A stretch of DNA of 64,000 bases from contig NZ_JAFLNC010000002.1 in the NCBI RefSeq assembly GCF_017313765.1, positions 124,001 to 188,000 on the forward strand, in the 5' to 3' direction. Positions within the stretch are counted from its first letter, which is position 1. Each line of letters begins with the position of its first letter. The notes under the pieces are model-generated. The model searched no databases. It worked only from the letters and a program-made list of their open reading frames with translations, and was not told where the DNA came from. Below are positions 52,554-61,683 of this stretch, one piece after another. Source of the DNA: Sneathiella sedimenti (GTDB lineage Bacteria > Pseudomonadota > Alphaproteobacteria > Sneathiellales > Sneathiellaceae). Made by a program: the position numbers and the translations under genes.

Positions 52554-54083
52554 ATGAATATTTCAGATTTTCTATCGCGTGTAGCACGGGTTTATGGCGA
52601 TAAACCCGCCGTCTCCCTCGGGACGACACAGCTCCATACCTACAGCGAGTTTGCCGATCGTGTACAAGGCCTCGCGGGGGCTCTTCGCGGTGAGCTTGGG
52701 CTGGGCGTGGGGGATCGGGTTGGTCTCGCCATGTTGAACACGCCGCAGTATCTGGAAATTCTGGTGGCCTGCTGGCATGCGGGACTATGTGTCGTCCCCA
52801 TGAATTCCAAACTCCACCCCAAGGAATTTGCCTATATTATTGATAATGCAGGCGTAAAAGTTTGCTTCGTCACTGGAAATCTGATTGACGGTATCAGCGA
52901 GTCTTTGGAAGCGATCGACGGGTTTGAGCGGATGTTATGCGTAAATGACGATGCATATGAAGCTCTGCTAAGACACCCCCCGATTGAGATGGTGGATGTC
53001 TCAGAGACGGACCCTGCCTGGATCTTCTATACAAGCGGAACGACGGGGCAACCGAAAGGGGCGACGCTCACACACCGGACTTTACTGGGTATGACACTCA
53101 GATATTACGCGGACGTCGATCAGCTTTCCCCGGAGGATACCTATTTTCACACGGCCCCGATGTCTCATGCGGATGGATTATATGCCATTCCACATCTAAT
53201 CAAGGCGTCGCACCATGTCGTGCCGGAAAGTGGCGGTTTCGACGTAGAGGAAATTTTCGGGCTTCTTGAAACCTACAAAAATGCGACCTTCATGGCGGCA
53301 CCGACAATGCTGACGCGGATGACGAACCATCCGAAGGCAGGCTCTGCCAAGTCTGAGAATATCAAGACAATCTACTACGGTGGCGCGCCGATGTATCTGG
53401 AGGATACCAAACGCGCCCTTGCGACATTTGGGCCCTGCCTGATCCAGATTTTCGGTCAGGGTGAGTCCCCGAATACGGGAACCAGTCTTAGCAAGGAACT
53501 TCACGCCGATAACAATAACCCGAAATATGAAAAGCGCCTCTCCAGCGTTGGTCTGCCACGCACAGGTGTGGAGGTCCGAATTGTCGATGAGGAGGACAAT
53601 GAAGTTCCGACCGGAGAAATTGGCGAGATTGTCTTAAAGAGTGATGTCGTCATGGCGGGGTATTGGAACAATTCGGAGGCAACAAGCCAGGCGATCCGGG
53701 ATGGATGGCTTCATACCGGGGATATAGGGTTTTTGGATGAAGATGGATTTCTCACCCTGAAAGACCGTTCGAAGGATATGATCATCAGCGGTGGGACTAA
53801 CATATACCCCCGAGAAATTGAAGAAGTCCTGCTCATGGACAGCCGGCTGGATGAAGTCTCGGTGGTCGGGCGGCCGGAGCCAGACTGGGGAGAAGAAGTT
53901 GTCGCCTTTGTTGTCCTGAGGGAAGGGGCCTCGGCTACTCCGGAGGAGTTAGAAGAGCTCTGCCTGAACCATATTGCCAGGTTCAAGCGGCCGAAGGAGT
54001 ATTTCTTCGTTGATGAATTGCCGAAAAGTAACTACGGAAAAATCCTGAAAACCGAACTCAGGAAACAGTTACTGGAAAAATGA
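52554..54083 (+). CDS. AMP-forming acyl-CoA ligase (second)
   Basis: A 509-aa adenylate-forming enzyme. Motifs: YTSGTTGQPKG, QIFGQGESPNTG, LHTGDIGFLDEDGFLTLKDR and the C-terminal Lys in SNYGKILKTELR. It is only moderately related to the ligase just upstream, so the two may act on different pathway acids. It is the last plus-strand gene of the unit and ends 11 bases before the convergent hydratase gene. Confidence 0.93.
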   Translation: MNISDFLSRVARVYGDKPAVSLGTTQLHTYSEFADRVQGLAGALRGELGLGVGDRVGLAMLNTPQYLEILVACWHAGLCVVPMNSKLHPKEFAYIIDNAGVKVCFVTGNLIDGISESLEAIDGFERMLCVNDDAYEALLRHPPIEMVDVSETDPAWIFYTSGTTGQPKGATLTHRTLLGMTLRYYADVDQLSPEDTYFHTAPMSHADGLYAIPHLIKASHHVVPESGGFDVEEIFGLLETYKNATFMAAPTMLTRMTNHPKAGSAKSENIKTIYYGGAPMYLEDTKRALATFGPCLIQIFGQGESPNTGTSLSKELHADNNNPKYEKRLSSVGLPRTGVEVRIVDEEDNEVPTGEIGEIVLKSDVVMAGYWNNSEATSQAIRDGWLHTGDIGFLDEDGFLTLKDRSKDMIISGGTNIYPREIEEVLLMDSRLDEVSVVGRPEPDWGEEVVAFVVLREGASATPEELEELCLNHIARFKRPKEYFFVDELPKSNYGKILKTELRKQLLEK

Positions 54084-54093
54084 TCTTTCGCGT

Positions 54094-54876
54094 TTATTCG
54101 CCTTTAAACACCGCCGGTCGCTTTTCCAGAAATGCGGCGACCCCTTCTTTTGAGTCATATTTTTCCCGTAACTCCGCATTTACTTCCAGTTCCCGGCGAA
54201 ACTGTGTCTTGAAATCGTTATGGGCACTTTCATCAACGGTCTTGCGGGTCATCTCAAGCGCGTAGGTAGGGCCACTCGCCAACTTGGCGGCGAGAGCCCT
54301 TGCCTCGTCCATGAGCTTGTCATCGTCATAGACGTCACTGACAAGACCCCAATCGAAGGCCTGATCTGCGGAGACAGGTTCATTGGTCATCATCATTCTC
54401 AATGCCCGTGCCCTGCCGATGGCCTGCGGCAACAGATAGGTTGACCCAAGATCAGGGCTGAGACCGATCCGGCTGAATACCTGGATGAATTTTGCCGATT
54501 TGCCGGCTATCAGAATGTCCCCGGCGAGCGCGAGAGAGAAGCCGCCACCGGCGGCTGCTCCGTTGACAGCAGTGATAACAGGCACCCGACAGATGCGGAT
54601 GGCATTGATCGCGTCGAAATAGCAACCGGTGTATAATTCGACAATATCGCTTCCCTCGGGGGGGCGGTTGCGCAGATCCTGACCCGCACAGAAGCCGCGC
54701 CCGGAGCCCGTGAGGATAAGCGCGCGGATGCTCTTATCCTCGTCGATAATTTTCAACGCGTCCTGGATTTCATACATCAGCTCGAAGGTCATGGCGTTTA
54801 ATGCCTCTGGCCTGTTCAAGGTGAGTGTTGCAACACTATTATCGACTTCAAAAATAATATTCTTGAAATTTTCCAT
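54094..54876 (-). CDS. Enoyl-CoA hydratase/isomerase family, PaaG-like
   Basis: A 260-aa crotonase. The CoA-binding loop is FCAGQDLRNRP and the oxyanion-hole segment is NGAAAGGGFSLALAGD. RIGLSPDLGSTYLLP has the Asp position used by isomerases such as PaaG instead of the double-Glu of plain hydratases, so isomerisation is as likely as hydration. It is the distal gene of the minus-strand catabolic operon. Confidence 0.88.
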   Translation of the reverse strand: MENFKNIIFEVDNSVATLTLNRPEALNAMTFELMYEIQDALKIIDEDKSIRALILTGSGRGFCAGQDLRNRPPEGSDIVELYTGCYFDAINAIRICRVPVITAVNGAAAGGGFSLALAGDILIAGKSAKFIQVFSRIGLSPDLGSTYLLPQAIGRARALRMMMTNEPVSADQAFDWGLVSDVYDDDKLMDEARALAAKLASGPTYALEMTRKTVDESAHNDFKTQFRRELEVNAELREKYDSKEGVAAFLEKRPAVFKGE

Positions 54877-54918
54877 CTTTGAACTCCGGAAACGTTGACG
54901 GTTATCGGGGGCGACCGG

Positions 54919-56112
54919 TTACGACTGTTGTGTGACCTTCTCTTCTATGAACTGACTGATTTCCGTTTCGGAATAGCCCGCTTCGCGAAGAATGTCGCTG
55001 CTTTGTTCCCCGAGGTGGGGGGGCAAGCTGCGAATGGTTGACGGCGTTTTTGAAAACCGGATAGGCGGGTCAACCATGCGCAAAGTACCCTCGGTCGGAT
55101 GCTGTTCAAGGCGCCAGAAGCCCGTTGCATTCAATTGTTCGTCTTCCAGCAGCATTTCCTTTGTCATGACCGTTTGAACAGGAATATTCCGGGCGTCTAA
55201 CTCTCGTTGCCACTCCGCGGAGGACCGGGTTGCAATAATATCAGCGAGCAGGCCATATATTTCCTGGGAATGGTCGACACGGGAGGCATGGCTTTCAAAT
55301 CTGGGATCATTCTTGAGGTCGTCTCGTCCTGCGACGTCAAAGAGGTCCTGCCAGTTGCGGTCCGTGTAAGGCAGAACAGCGAGATATCCGTCCGTGGTTG
55401 CATAGGGTTTGCGCATGGTGTTCAGCAGTCGTTCGTATCCCATCTTGGCGATGGGGGGCTCGAAACAGGCGCCGTACAGATGTTCAACCATAACAAAATC
55501 GACCAGGGCCTCGAACATGGGCACTTCTATCGCCTGGCCGCCGCCGCCGCGCTCGCGACTTACGAGGCCGGCCAATATCGCCGATACAAGATTGAGCGAG
55601 GAGGCTTTGTCGGCAATGATCGTGGGCACATAGCGCGGTTGATCAGAGGTGATTGTCAAAAGGTCGGCGAGGCCAGACGCCGCCTGAATGATGTCATCAT
55701 AGGCCGGCTTGTCCGCCATCGGGCCACCAGCCCTGAATCCATACGCGGCACAATAAACCAGATCGGGAAATTCATCCTTGAACTTGTCATATTCCAGACC
55801 AAGCTTTTTTGCGACTTTCGGACGTAGATTATGAACAAAGACGTCGGCGGTCTTGATCACCTTGAACAAGGCTTCGCGGCCAGACTCCTTGGTGAGGTCC
55901 AGAACAATGCTGCGCTTGTTGCGGTTCGTCGCGAGATACAGCGAGCCCATTCCGGGATTTTTTCTAGGTCCGGTATGGCGCGTTGTGTCGCCAGACGGCG
56001 TCTCCACCTTGATCACATCCGCTCCCATGTCGCCCAGCATCTGAGTGGCCCATGGACCTAGTATTACAGTGGTCAGTTCAACCACGCGTATACCGTCTAA
56101 TACACCCGCCAT
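54919..56112 (-). CDS. Family III CoA-transferase (CaiB/BaiF), first
   Basis: A 397-aa CoA-transferase. VVELTTVILGPWATQMLGDM and GADVIKVETPSGD are the N-terminal hallmarks; YDDIIQAASG holds the catalytic aspartate. The family transfers CoA between carboxylic acids without ATP. A second paralogue lies at 57610, possibly with a complementary donor or acceptor. A CitE-like lyase and a MaoC hydratase gene lie between the two copies, an arrangement reminiscent of C4/C5 dicarboxylate (itaconate or mesaconate) routes. Confidence 0.92.
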   Translation of the reverse strand: MAGVLDGIRVVELTTVILGPWATQMLGDMGADVIKVETPSGDTTRHTGPRKNPGMGSLYLATNRNKRSIVLDLTKESGREALFKVIKTADVFVHNLRPKVAKKLGLEYDKFKDEFPDLVYCAAYGFRAGGPMADKPAYDDIIQAASGLADLLTITSDQPRYVPTIIADKASSLNLVSAILAGLVSRERGGGGQAIEVPMFEALVDFVMVEHLYGACFEPPIAKMGYERLLNTMRKPYATTDGYLAVLPYTDRNWQDLFDVAGRDDLKNDPRFESHASRVDHSQEIYGLLADIIATRSSAEWQRELDARNIPVQTVMTKEMLLEDEQLNATGFWRLEQHPTEGTLRMVDPPIRFSKTPSTIRSLPPHLGEQSSDILREAGYSETEISQFIEEKVTQQS

Positions 56113-56233
56113 TTCCTTGTAACATCCTTTTTATTATCCGCGTTACCGCGGTGTTTTTCTATAAGGCCGGGCTTATATGCGCCCGTAAAATATTGAGGCG
56201 ACACAGGTCTACCCTGATGCCGCCCCGAATTAG

Positions 56234-57127
56234 CTAGTTCCTTGCTTTGATCTGCTCTGCGAGTGTTACCACATTTCGCGCCTGTTTCAAATGCGGCATA
56301 TCCAGCATTTTCCCATCAAGACCAACAGTGCCAAGTCCCGGGTTCTGCTCAAAAACGTCAATGACTTTCTGGGCATAGGCGATGTCTTCATCCGACGGTG
56401 TGAAGGCGTCGTTGATGATTTCGCATTGCGCGGGATGAATGGCAATTTTGCCGATGAACCCCGACCGGCGATCCCGCAGGCAGTCTGCCTTTAACGCATC
56501 GAGTGCACGGTAATCAACAAAGACAACCCCGACCGGCTGGACATTAATGGCGCGCGCTGTCGCAAGGCAGAAGGATTTTGCGAGCAGGAACGGATCATCA
56601 TACTCACCCGTTGTCGGATTGCGATTATCGCTGGCACCAAGAGCAGCAGCGAGATCTTCGCCGCCCCAGGTCATGCCGATCAGTCGGTCGCTGACATTGT
56701 CGAGGTAGGTGTGGAAGGTGAGTAGCGACGCGGCGGTTTCCGTGGCGACACACAGTATCTTCGTGGAACCCGGTTCAATGCCTTCGCGAACTTCCAAAAC
56801 CGACAGGTATTTATCAAGCGTATTTACCTCTTCGGCCGAATATACCTTGGGAAGGACAATACCATTCGGCTTGCCTGGCATGACGGCTGTCAGGTCTGGC
56901 AGGGATAGCGGATTATCGAGGGGATTAATTCGCACCCAAAGCTGTTGACGCGACCGTTCCGTATTGGCTTTCAGAAAATCGCATACCATTCCCCGAGCGA
57001 TTTCCTGCCGGTTATCGGCAACGGAATCCTCGAGGTCCAGAATGAGGGCATCTGCCGGATTTTCAAGACCCTTGCTGAGTTTTCGTTCGTTATCTCCTGG
57101 CACGAACAGCCATGACCGGATGATCAT
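56234..57127 (-). CDS. HpcH/HpaI aldolase-citrate lyase family (CitE-like)
   Basis: A 297-aa CoA-ester lyase of the malyl/citramalyl-CoA type. RSWLFVPGDNERKL and ALILDLEDSVADNRQ are the metal-site N-terminus; VRINPLDN holds the conserved Arg and KIAIHPAQCEIINDAF the C-terminal lid. Such enzymes cleave 3-hydroxyacyl-CoAs such as citramalyl-CoA or beta-methylmalyl-CoA. The start overlaps the MaoC stop (ATGA), so hydration and cleavage are coupled. Confidence 0.9.
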   Translation of the reverse strand: MIIRSWLFVPGDNERKLSKGLENPADALILDLEDSVADNRQEIARGMVCDFLKANTERSRQQLWVRINPLDNPLSLPDLTAVMPGKPNGIVLPKVYSAEEVNTLDKYLSVLEVREGIEPGSTKILCVATETAASLLTFHTYLDNVSDRLIGMTWGGEDLAAALGASDNRNPTTGEYDDPFLLAKSFCLATARAINVQPVGVVFVDYRALDALKADCLRDRRSGFIGKIAIHPAQCEIINDAFTPSDEDIAYAQKVIDVFEQNPGLGTVGLDGKMLDMPHLKQARNVVTLAEQIKARN

Positions 57128-57576
57128 ACCGGTTTCTTCTTCATGAGGCCCGTCCGCACAACATAGGCGACTTCCTCATCCCGCTGGTTGATGCCGATAT
57201 GCTCGAACACCACGAGCCCGGTCGTCGGCCGGGACGCGCTCTCGCGCATTTCTTTGATGCGGGTAACCACGCGAATGGTGTCGCCATGGAAAACCGGGTT
57301 CTTGAACCGTATATCCGTCATGCCCAGATTTCCGAGCGTGGTTCCCAGGGTGGTGTCGGCCACTGTTACGCCAATGACCAGTCCCAATGTAAACAGGCTG
57401 TTGACGATCCGCTGACCGTACATGGTCTCCTTGCTATATTCCTCGTCAAGGTGAAGCGGTTGGGGGTTATGGGTCATGGCGCAGAACATGACGTTATCCA
57501 TTTCCGTAACAGTTCTCCGCAGTGGGTGTTCAAATTCCATTCCTGGTTTGAATTCTTCGTAATAAAGACCTGACAT
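57124..57576 (-). CDS. MaoC-family (hot-dog) hydratase
   Basis: A 150-aa hot-dog-fold hydratase. The MaoC hydratase motif is present as MTHNPQPLHLDEEYSKET, with the usual Asp/His region, and MTDIRFKNPVFHGDTIRV follows. Members hydrate enoyl-CoAs, and homologues act on mesaconyl- or itaconyl-CoA. It is coupled to the CitE-like lyase: hydration then retro-aldol cleavage is the expected sequence. Confidence 0.9.
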   Translation of the reverse strand: MSGLYYEEFKPGMEFEHPLRRTVTEMDNVMFCAMTHNPQPLHLDEEYSKETMYGQRIVNSLFTLGLVIGVTVADTTLGTTLGNLGMTDIRFKNPVFHGDTIRVVTRIKEMRESASRPTTGLVVFEHIGINQRDEEVAYVVRTGLMKKKPV

Positions 57577-57609
57577 GGTTCTTACTTTCTCCTGTTGAAT
57601 TTAAATTTG

Positions 57610-58815
57610 TTAGTTTGTTGGGAGTGCAGTGATGCCCTTGTTTAAAAGGGATGAAATTTTCTCTTCGCTGTAGCCAATTTCGGCCAGTACTTCTGCGCTG
57701 TGCTCTCCAAGGCGCGGCGCTGGCCGCGTTGCGGAGGGCTGGGTTTCCGACCATTGACTAGGAACTTCCATGTCCAATAGTTTTCCTTCGCTTGGATGAT
57801 CAATTGATTTGAAGAAATTTGTAGCTTTCAAATGCGGATCTTCCAGCAGGGTGTCCGGCGTATGCAATGGCATCGCCGGAATATCTGCATCATCGAAGAG
57901 TTTCAGCCATTCAGCAGTTGTACGGGTCGCAATTAACTTGGCCAGCTCCGCGTATATTTCTTTTATGTTTTCCGTGCGGGTGGTCATCGATTTAAAGCGT
58001 GGGTCGGCGTCGAGTTCAGCCTCCCGACCCAGCGCCTGATAGAATGAGCGCCAGTGACGATCGGTATAGATCATAACGCAGACATAGCTGTCCTTCGTCT
58101 GATACGGACGACGATCCGGGTTAATCATCCTGTCGTAACCGAGCGGTCCAATCGGTGGATCGAACGTATGTCCGGCCAGGTGGTCGGCGAGGACAAAGCT
58201 CGCCATAAATTCAAACATCGGCATATCAATTTGCTGACCCTTGCCCGTGCGGCTCTGATAGTAAAGGGCCGCGTTGATCTGGCCGACGGCCCACAGGCCG
58301 ACCCCGCGATCGACAAGAGCTGTCGGCGCATAGGTCGGTTCGCTTCCATCCGCCATATGCGAGAGCCAGGGAATGGAAACAGCGCCCTGGATAAGATCAT
58401 CAAAGGCTGGCTTCCTTTCGTACGGGCCGCCCTGTCCATACCCAAAAAGGCCTGCAAAAATAATACGCGGATTAACCTTTGCAACGCTCTCGTAAGAAAG
58501 GCCAAGGCGCGCCATCACCTGTGGGCGGCGATTATAGACCAGCACATCTGCATCCCGCATCAGATCAAGCGCGGCTGTCAAACCTTCCGGTTGTTTGAGG
58601 TCCAGAAGAATGCTGCGTTTGCTGCGATTGCAATTTAGAAAGATTGGCCCCATTTCCGAATGTCGAGAGGGGCCGATACCCCGGACAGGATCACCGCCCG
58701 GAGCCTCGATTTTTATGACATCTGCTCCCATATCGCCCAGAATCTGGGTTGTATAGGGAGCCATCAGCATATTGGACAGGTCAATAACCCTGACGCCGTC
58801 GAGTGGCCTGGTCAT
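57610..58815 (-). CDS. Family III CoA-transferase (CaiB/BaiF), second
   Basis: A 401-aa CoA-transferase. VIDLSNMLMAPYTTQILGDM and GADVIKIEAPGGDPV are clear; the catalytic-aspartate segment is FDDLIQGAVS. ATG 58815 has GGAG upstream; the open frame extends to 58941 without one. It is upstream of maoC-citE in the same operon. Confidence 0.92.
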   Translation of the reverse strand: MTRPLDGVRVIDLSNMLMAPYTTQILGDMGADVIKIEAPGGDPVRGIGPSRHSEMGPIFLNCNRSKRSILLDLKQPEGLTAALDLMRDADVLVYNRRPQVMARLGLSYESVAKVNPRIIFAGLFGYGQGGPYERKPAFDDLIQGAVSIPWLSHMADGSEPTYAPTALVDRGVGLWAVGQINAALYYQSRTGKGQQIDMPMFEFMASFVLADHLAGHTFDPPIGPLGYDRMINPDRRPYQTKDSYVCVMIYTDRHWRSFYQALGREAELDADPRFKSMTTRTENIKEIYAELAKLIATRTTAEWLKLFDDADIPAMPLHTPDTLLEDPHLKATNFFKSIDHPSEGKLLDMEVPSQWSETQPSATRPAPRLGEHSAEVLAEIGYSEEKISSLLNKGITALPTN

Positions 58816-58834
58816 GAGGAAACTCCTTCGAGGA

Positions 58835-59230
58835 TTATTTACAAAGCCGGAAAACAGGCAAGGATTGGTTTCCTTCGGTTTTCCGGAAAGTGACTTCGAC
58901 AGCCTTGCCGATTTTGACGTCGTCGAAATCACTTTCAACAATGTTCGACATCATCGTTATCCCTTCATCAAGGGTCACATAGGCCATGACATAAGGAATC
59001 TCCGACCGTCGCATGATGGAATAGCTGTAAATCTTGCCTTTGCCGCTTGCTTCATACCATTCCGTATCGCTGCTCGAGCAAACAGGACAGATGGCGCGCG
59101 GGTAAAAATGGGTCTTGCCGCAGGAGTTGCATTTTTTCATTAGCAGCTTGCCATTTTTTGCCCCTTCCCAGTAGCGTTCGGTCTCCATGTTGATATCGGG
59201 GTCTTTATAAACTCTTTCCTGCTGGCTCAT
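58835..59230 (-). CDS. DUF35 OB-fold protein with rubredoxin-like zinc ribbon
   Basis: A 131-aa protein. The N-terminal ribbon has C34, C37, C48 and C51 (CNSCG...CPVC) and the rest is the OB fold. DUF35 proteins partner SCP2-type thiolases or HMG-CoA-synthase-like enzymes. In actinobacterial steroid degradation a DUF35 partner with a Cys-lacking thiolase forms a retro-aldolase. Its start overlaps the end of the thiolase gene by 4 bases, supporting a complex. Confidence 0.93.
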   Translation of the reverse strand: MSQQERVYKDPDINMETERYWEGAKNGKLLMKKCNSCGKTHFYPRAICPVCSSSDTEWYEASGKGKIYSYSIMRRSEIPYVMAYVTLDEGITMMSNIVESDFDDVKIGKAVEVTFRKTEGNQSLPVFRLCK

Positions 59231-60399
59231 GCGTCGTTCCTTCCCAAAATAACGGTTCCTGCGCCTGTGCGCGTTGAGATCTGTCCGCCTGTGCCATGGG
59301 CGAGGGCGAGGGTGCAGTCTGGGACCTGGACCCTGGGGTGGGCTTCGCCGCGCAGTTGCCGGACAGCCTCGATTACCTTGGTCATGCCGCCGCGGTTACT
59401 CGGATGGTTGTTGCATAGACCGCCACCGTCTGTATTGAAGGGGAGTTTGCCGACACCGGAAATCAGGTTCCCGTCGGATACAAATTTACCACCCTGGCCT
59501 TTTTCGCAAAAGCCGAGATCTTCTATGGTTTCCAGAACCGTAATCGTAAAGCTGTCGTAGATTGAGGCATAATCGATATCTGCCGGCTTTACGTTGGCTT
59601 CGGCAAACGCAATCGGGCCGGATTTGGCGGCACCGGTATAGGTCAGGTCAAAATTGCCGCCGTTCAGGTGTTTTACCGCCTCGCCATGTCCAAGTACCTT
59701 AACGCAGCGATCCCCAAGAGATTTTGCGATTTCCGGGCTGACGACAATCAATGCGCCACCCCCATCACTGATAACGCAGCAGTCAAGACGGTGGAGCGGA
59801 TCGGAAATCATGGGCGAGTTGACAACATCTTCCACGGTTACTACATCGCGCAACATGGCGTGCTCGTTATGCTGCGCATGATGAGAGGCAGCAACCTTTA
59901 TCCAGGCAAGTTGTTCGCTGGTCGTTCCATATTCATACATGTGCCGCATCGCCGCCATGCCGTACATATTGGTTATGACCGGTGCATAAGGGATTTCAAA
60001 TCCGCGCTCCGGCAATTCACCACCGCGATCCCGCGCGCCGAGCGTCGTGAGGCCTTCCGCCCGTGGCCGTCCGGCAAGGGTGATCAGGGCCACATTGCAT
60101 TTGCCGGCGGCAATCGCTTCGACCGCATGTCCGACATGGACAACATAGGAGGACCCGCCTGTTTCGGTGGTATCCGTATAGGTTATGTTCAGGCCCATAT
60201 ACTCGGCCATTGACATGCCGCCCAAGCCGGGCGCATCTCCATCACAGAAATATCCGTCAACATCGTCTTTCGTCAGGCCCGCGTCTTTCAGCGCGCCAAT
60301 GGCGACTTCGGCATGCAATTGGGGAATTGTCTTGTCGACTGCCTTGCGGGTTGGGTGCTCATATATACCCGCAATATAGGCCTTGCTCATTCGGCTCAT
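59227..60399 (-). CDS. SCP2-type thiolase lacking the nucleophilic Cys, DUF35 partner
   Basis: A 390-aa thiolase-fold protein. At the nucleophile position it reads TTETGGSSYVVH, with Glu79 where C82 of the thiolase at 42771 stands, so ordinary thiolysis is improbable. The His segment is CNNHPSNRGG. The coupled DUF35 gene suggests an Ltp2-like aldolase or other C-C cleaving enzyme. The start at 60399 (MSRMSK) has AGAGGT upstream; ATG 60390 is an alternative. Confidence 0.88.
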   Translation of the reverse strand: MSRMSKAYIAGIYEHPTRKAVDKTIPQLHAEVAIGALKDAGLTKDDVDGYFCDGDAPGLGGMSMAEYMGLNITYTDTTETGGSSYVVHVGHAVEAIAAGKCNVALITLAGRPRAEGLTTLGARDRGGELPERGFEIPYAPVITNMYGMAAMRHMYEYGTTSEQLAWIKVAASHHAQHNEHAMLRDVVTVEDVVNSPMISDPLHRLDCCVISDGGGALIVVSPEIAKSLGDRCVKVLGHGEAVKHLNGGNFDLTYTGAAKSGPIAFAEANVKPADIDYASIYDSFTITVLETIEDLGFCEKGQGGKFVSDGNLISGVGKLPFNTDGGGLCNNHPSNRGGMTKVIEAVRQLRGEAHPRVQVPDCTLALAHGTGGQISTRTGAGTVILGRNDA

Positions 60400-60444
60400 G
60401 TTTTAACCTCTGTTTTTGTTTTATTTTAGGTCGTGGCTACTATT

Positions 60445-61611
60445 TCAGTATGATTTCGGGAGGTCCAGCGCATTTTCTGCAAGATAACTCAGAATTAGCT
60501 GCGGACTAATTGGCGCAAGGCGATGTATCAGGGATTCACGCAAATATCTTTCAACGTGAAATTCCTTGGCATATCCCATTCCACCGTGGGTCATGACGGC
60601 GTTTGTACATGATTTAAAGGTAGCTTCCGCCGCAAGATATTTTGCTGCGTTGGCCTGAAGGCCGCATTCCTTCCCCTCGTCATACATATTCGCTGCCTGG
60701 AAGGCCATGAGGTTAGCCGCTTCCAGTTCCGCCCAGGATTCGGCAAGGGGGTGCTGGATTGACTGGTTCATGCCAATTGGCCGTCCGAAAACCACGCGAT
60801 CACGGGCATATTGCGCAGCTTTCTTGAGTGCCGCGCGCCCCAATCCAACCATAGAGGCGGCTATCAGGATTCTTTCTGCGTTCAATCCGTGCAGAAGGTA
60901 CCGAAAACCCTTGCCTTCCTCACCAACCAGATGTTCTTTCGGGATACGGAGGCCGTCGATAAACATTTGATTGGAATCGACGCATTTCCGGCCCATTTTG
61001 TCGATAGGGCGAATTTCGACATAATCGCGATCAAGATCGGTATAGAAAAGGGAGAGACCATCTATGGGCCGTTCCGTTTCTTCTTCCCTTTTTGTCCGGG
61101 CAATGAGCAGCATTTTGTTGGCGCGAAGGGCAGTCGACGTCCAGATTTTCTCCCCCTTGACGACATAATCCTTCCCGTCCCAAACGGCGCGGGTTTTTAG
61201 TCTCGTCGTATCAAGGCCGGTGTTCGGTTCGGTCACAGCAAAACATGCGACGTCCTCCCGCTTGATGATAGGGGGCAGCCATTTTTGCTTCTGTTCTTCC
61301 GTGCCGAAAACCACGACGGGATTAAGACCGAAAATACCGATAATGAGCGCGGCAAAACCGGCATTCGCGGCGCCCGATTCCGTGATTGCCTGCGCCATGA
61401 CTGCCGCATCCGCGATACCAAGTCCGCTGCCGCCGTATTTCTCCGGCATGGCAATCCCCATGAAGCCCTCATCAACAATAGCCTGACAGAACTCCTCGGG
61501 AAATTCTCCGTCCGTATCCCGTTGGAGCCAGTAATCATCTCCAAACGGCTTGCATATTCGTGCAATACTTTCCTTGATTTGCTCTTGTTCTGGTGTAAGT
61601 GCGAAACTCAT
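60445..61611 (-). CDS. Acyl-CoA dehydrogenase
   Basis: A 388-aa FAD enzyme. VACFAVTEPNTGLDTTRLKT binds substrate and FAD, and GGMGYAKEFHVERYLRES is the classic C-terminal segment. The Glu position of the medium-chain group is not where I expect it; the enzyme may use the alternative glutamate. Reaction: alpha,beta-desaturation of an acyl-CoA. It lies 45 bases upstream of the thiolase. Confidence 0.92.
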   Translation of the reverse strand: MSFALTPEQEQIKESIARICKPFGDDYWLQRDTDGEFPEEFCQAIVDEGFMGIAMPEKYGGSGLGIADAAVMAQAITESGAANAGFAALIIGIFGLNPVVVFGTEEQKQKWLPPIIKREDVACFAVTEPNTGLDTTRLKTRAVWDGKDYVVKGEKIWTSTALRANKMLLIARTKREEETERPIDGLSLFYTDLDRDYVEIRPIDKMGRKCVDSNQMFIDGLRIPKEHLVGEEGKGFRYLLHGLNAERILIAASMVGLGRAALKKAAQYARDRVVFGRPIGMNQSIQHPLAESWAELEAANLMAFQAANMYDEGKECGLQANAAKYLAAEATFKSCTNAVMTHGGMGYAKEFHVERYLRESLIHRLAPISPQLILSYLAENALDLPKSY

Positions 61612-61683
61612 TTCCTGTCCTTATATTTATTGTTTTTATTAGATCCGACGCGAGTGGGAGACTGCTTAAGACTATATTTCCAA

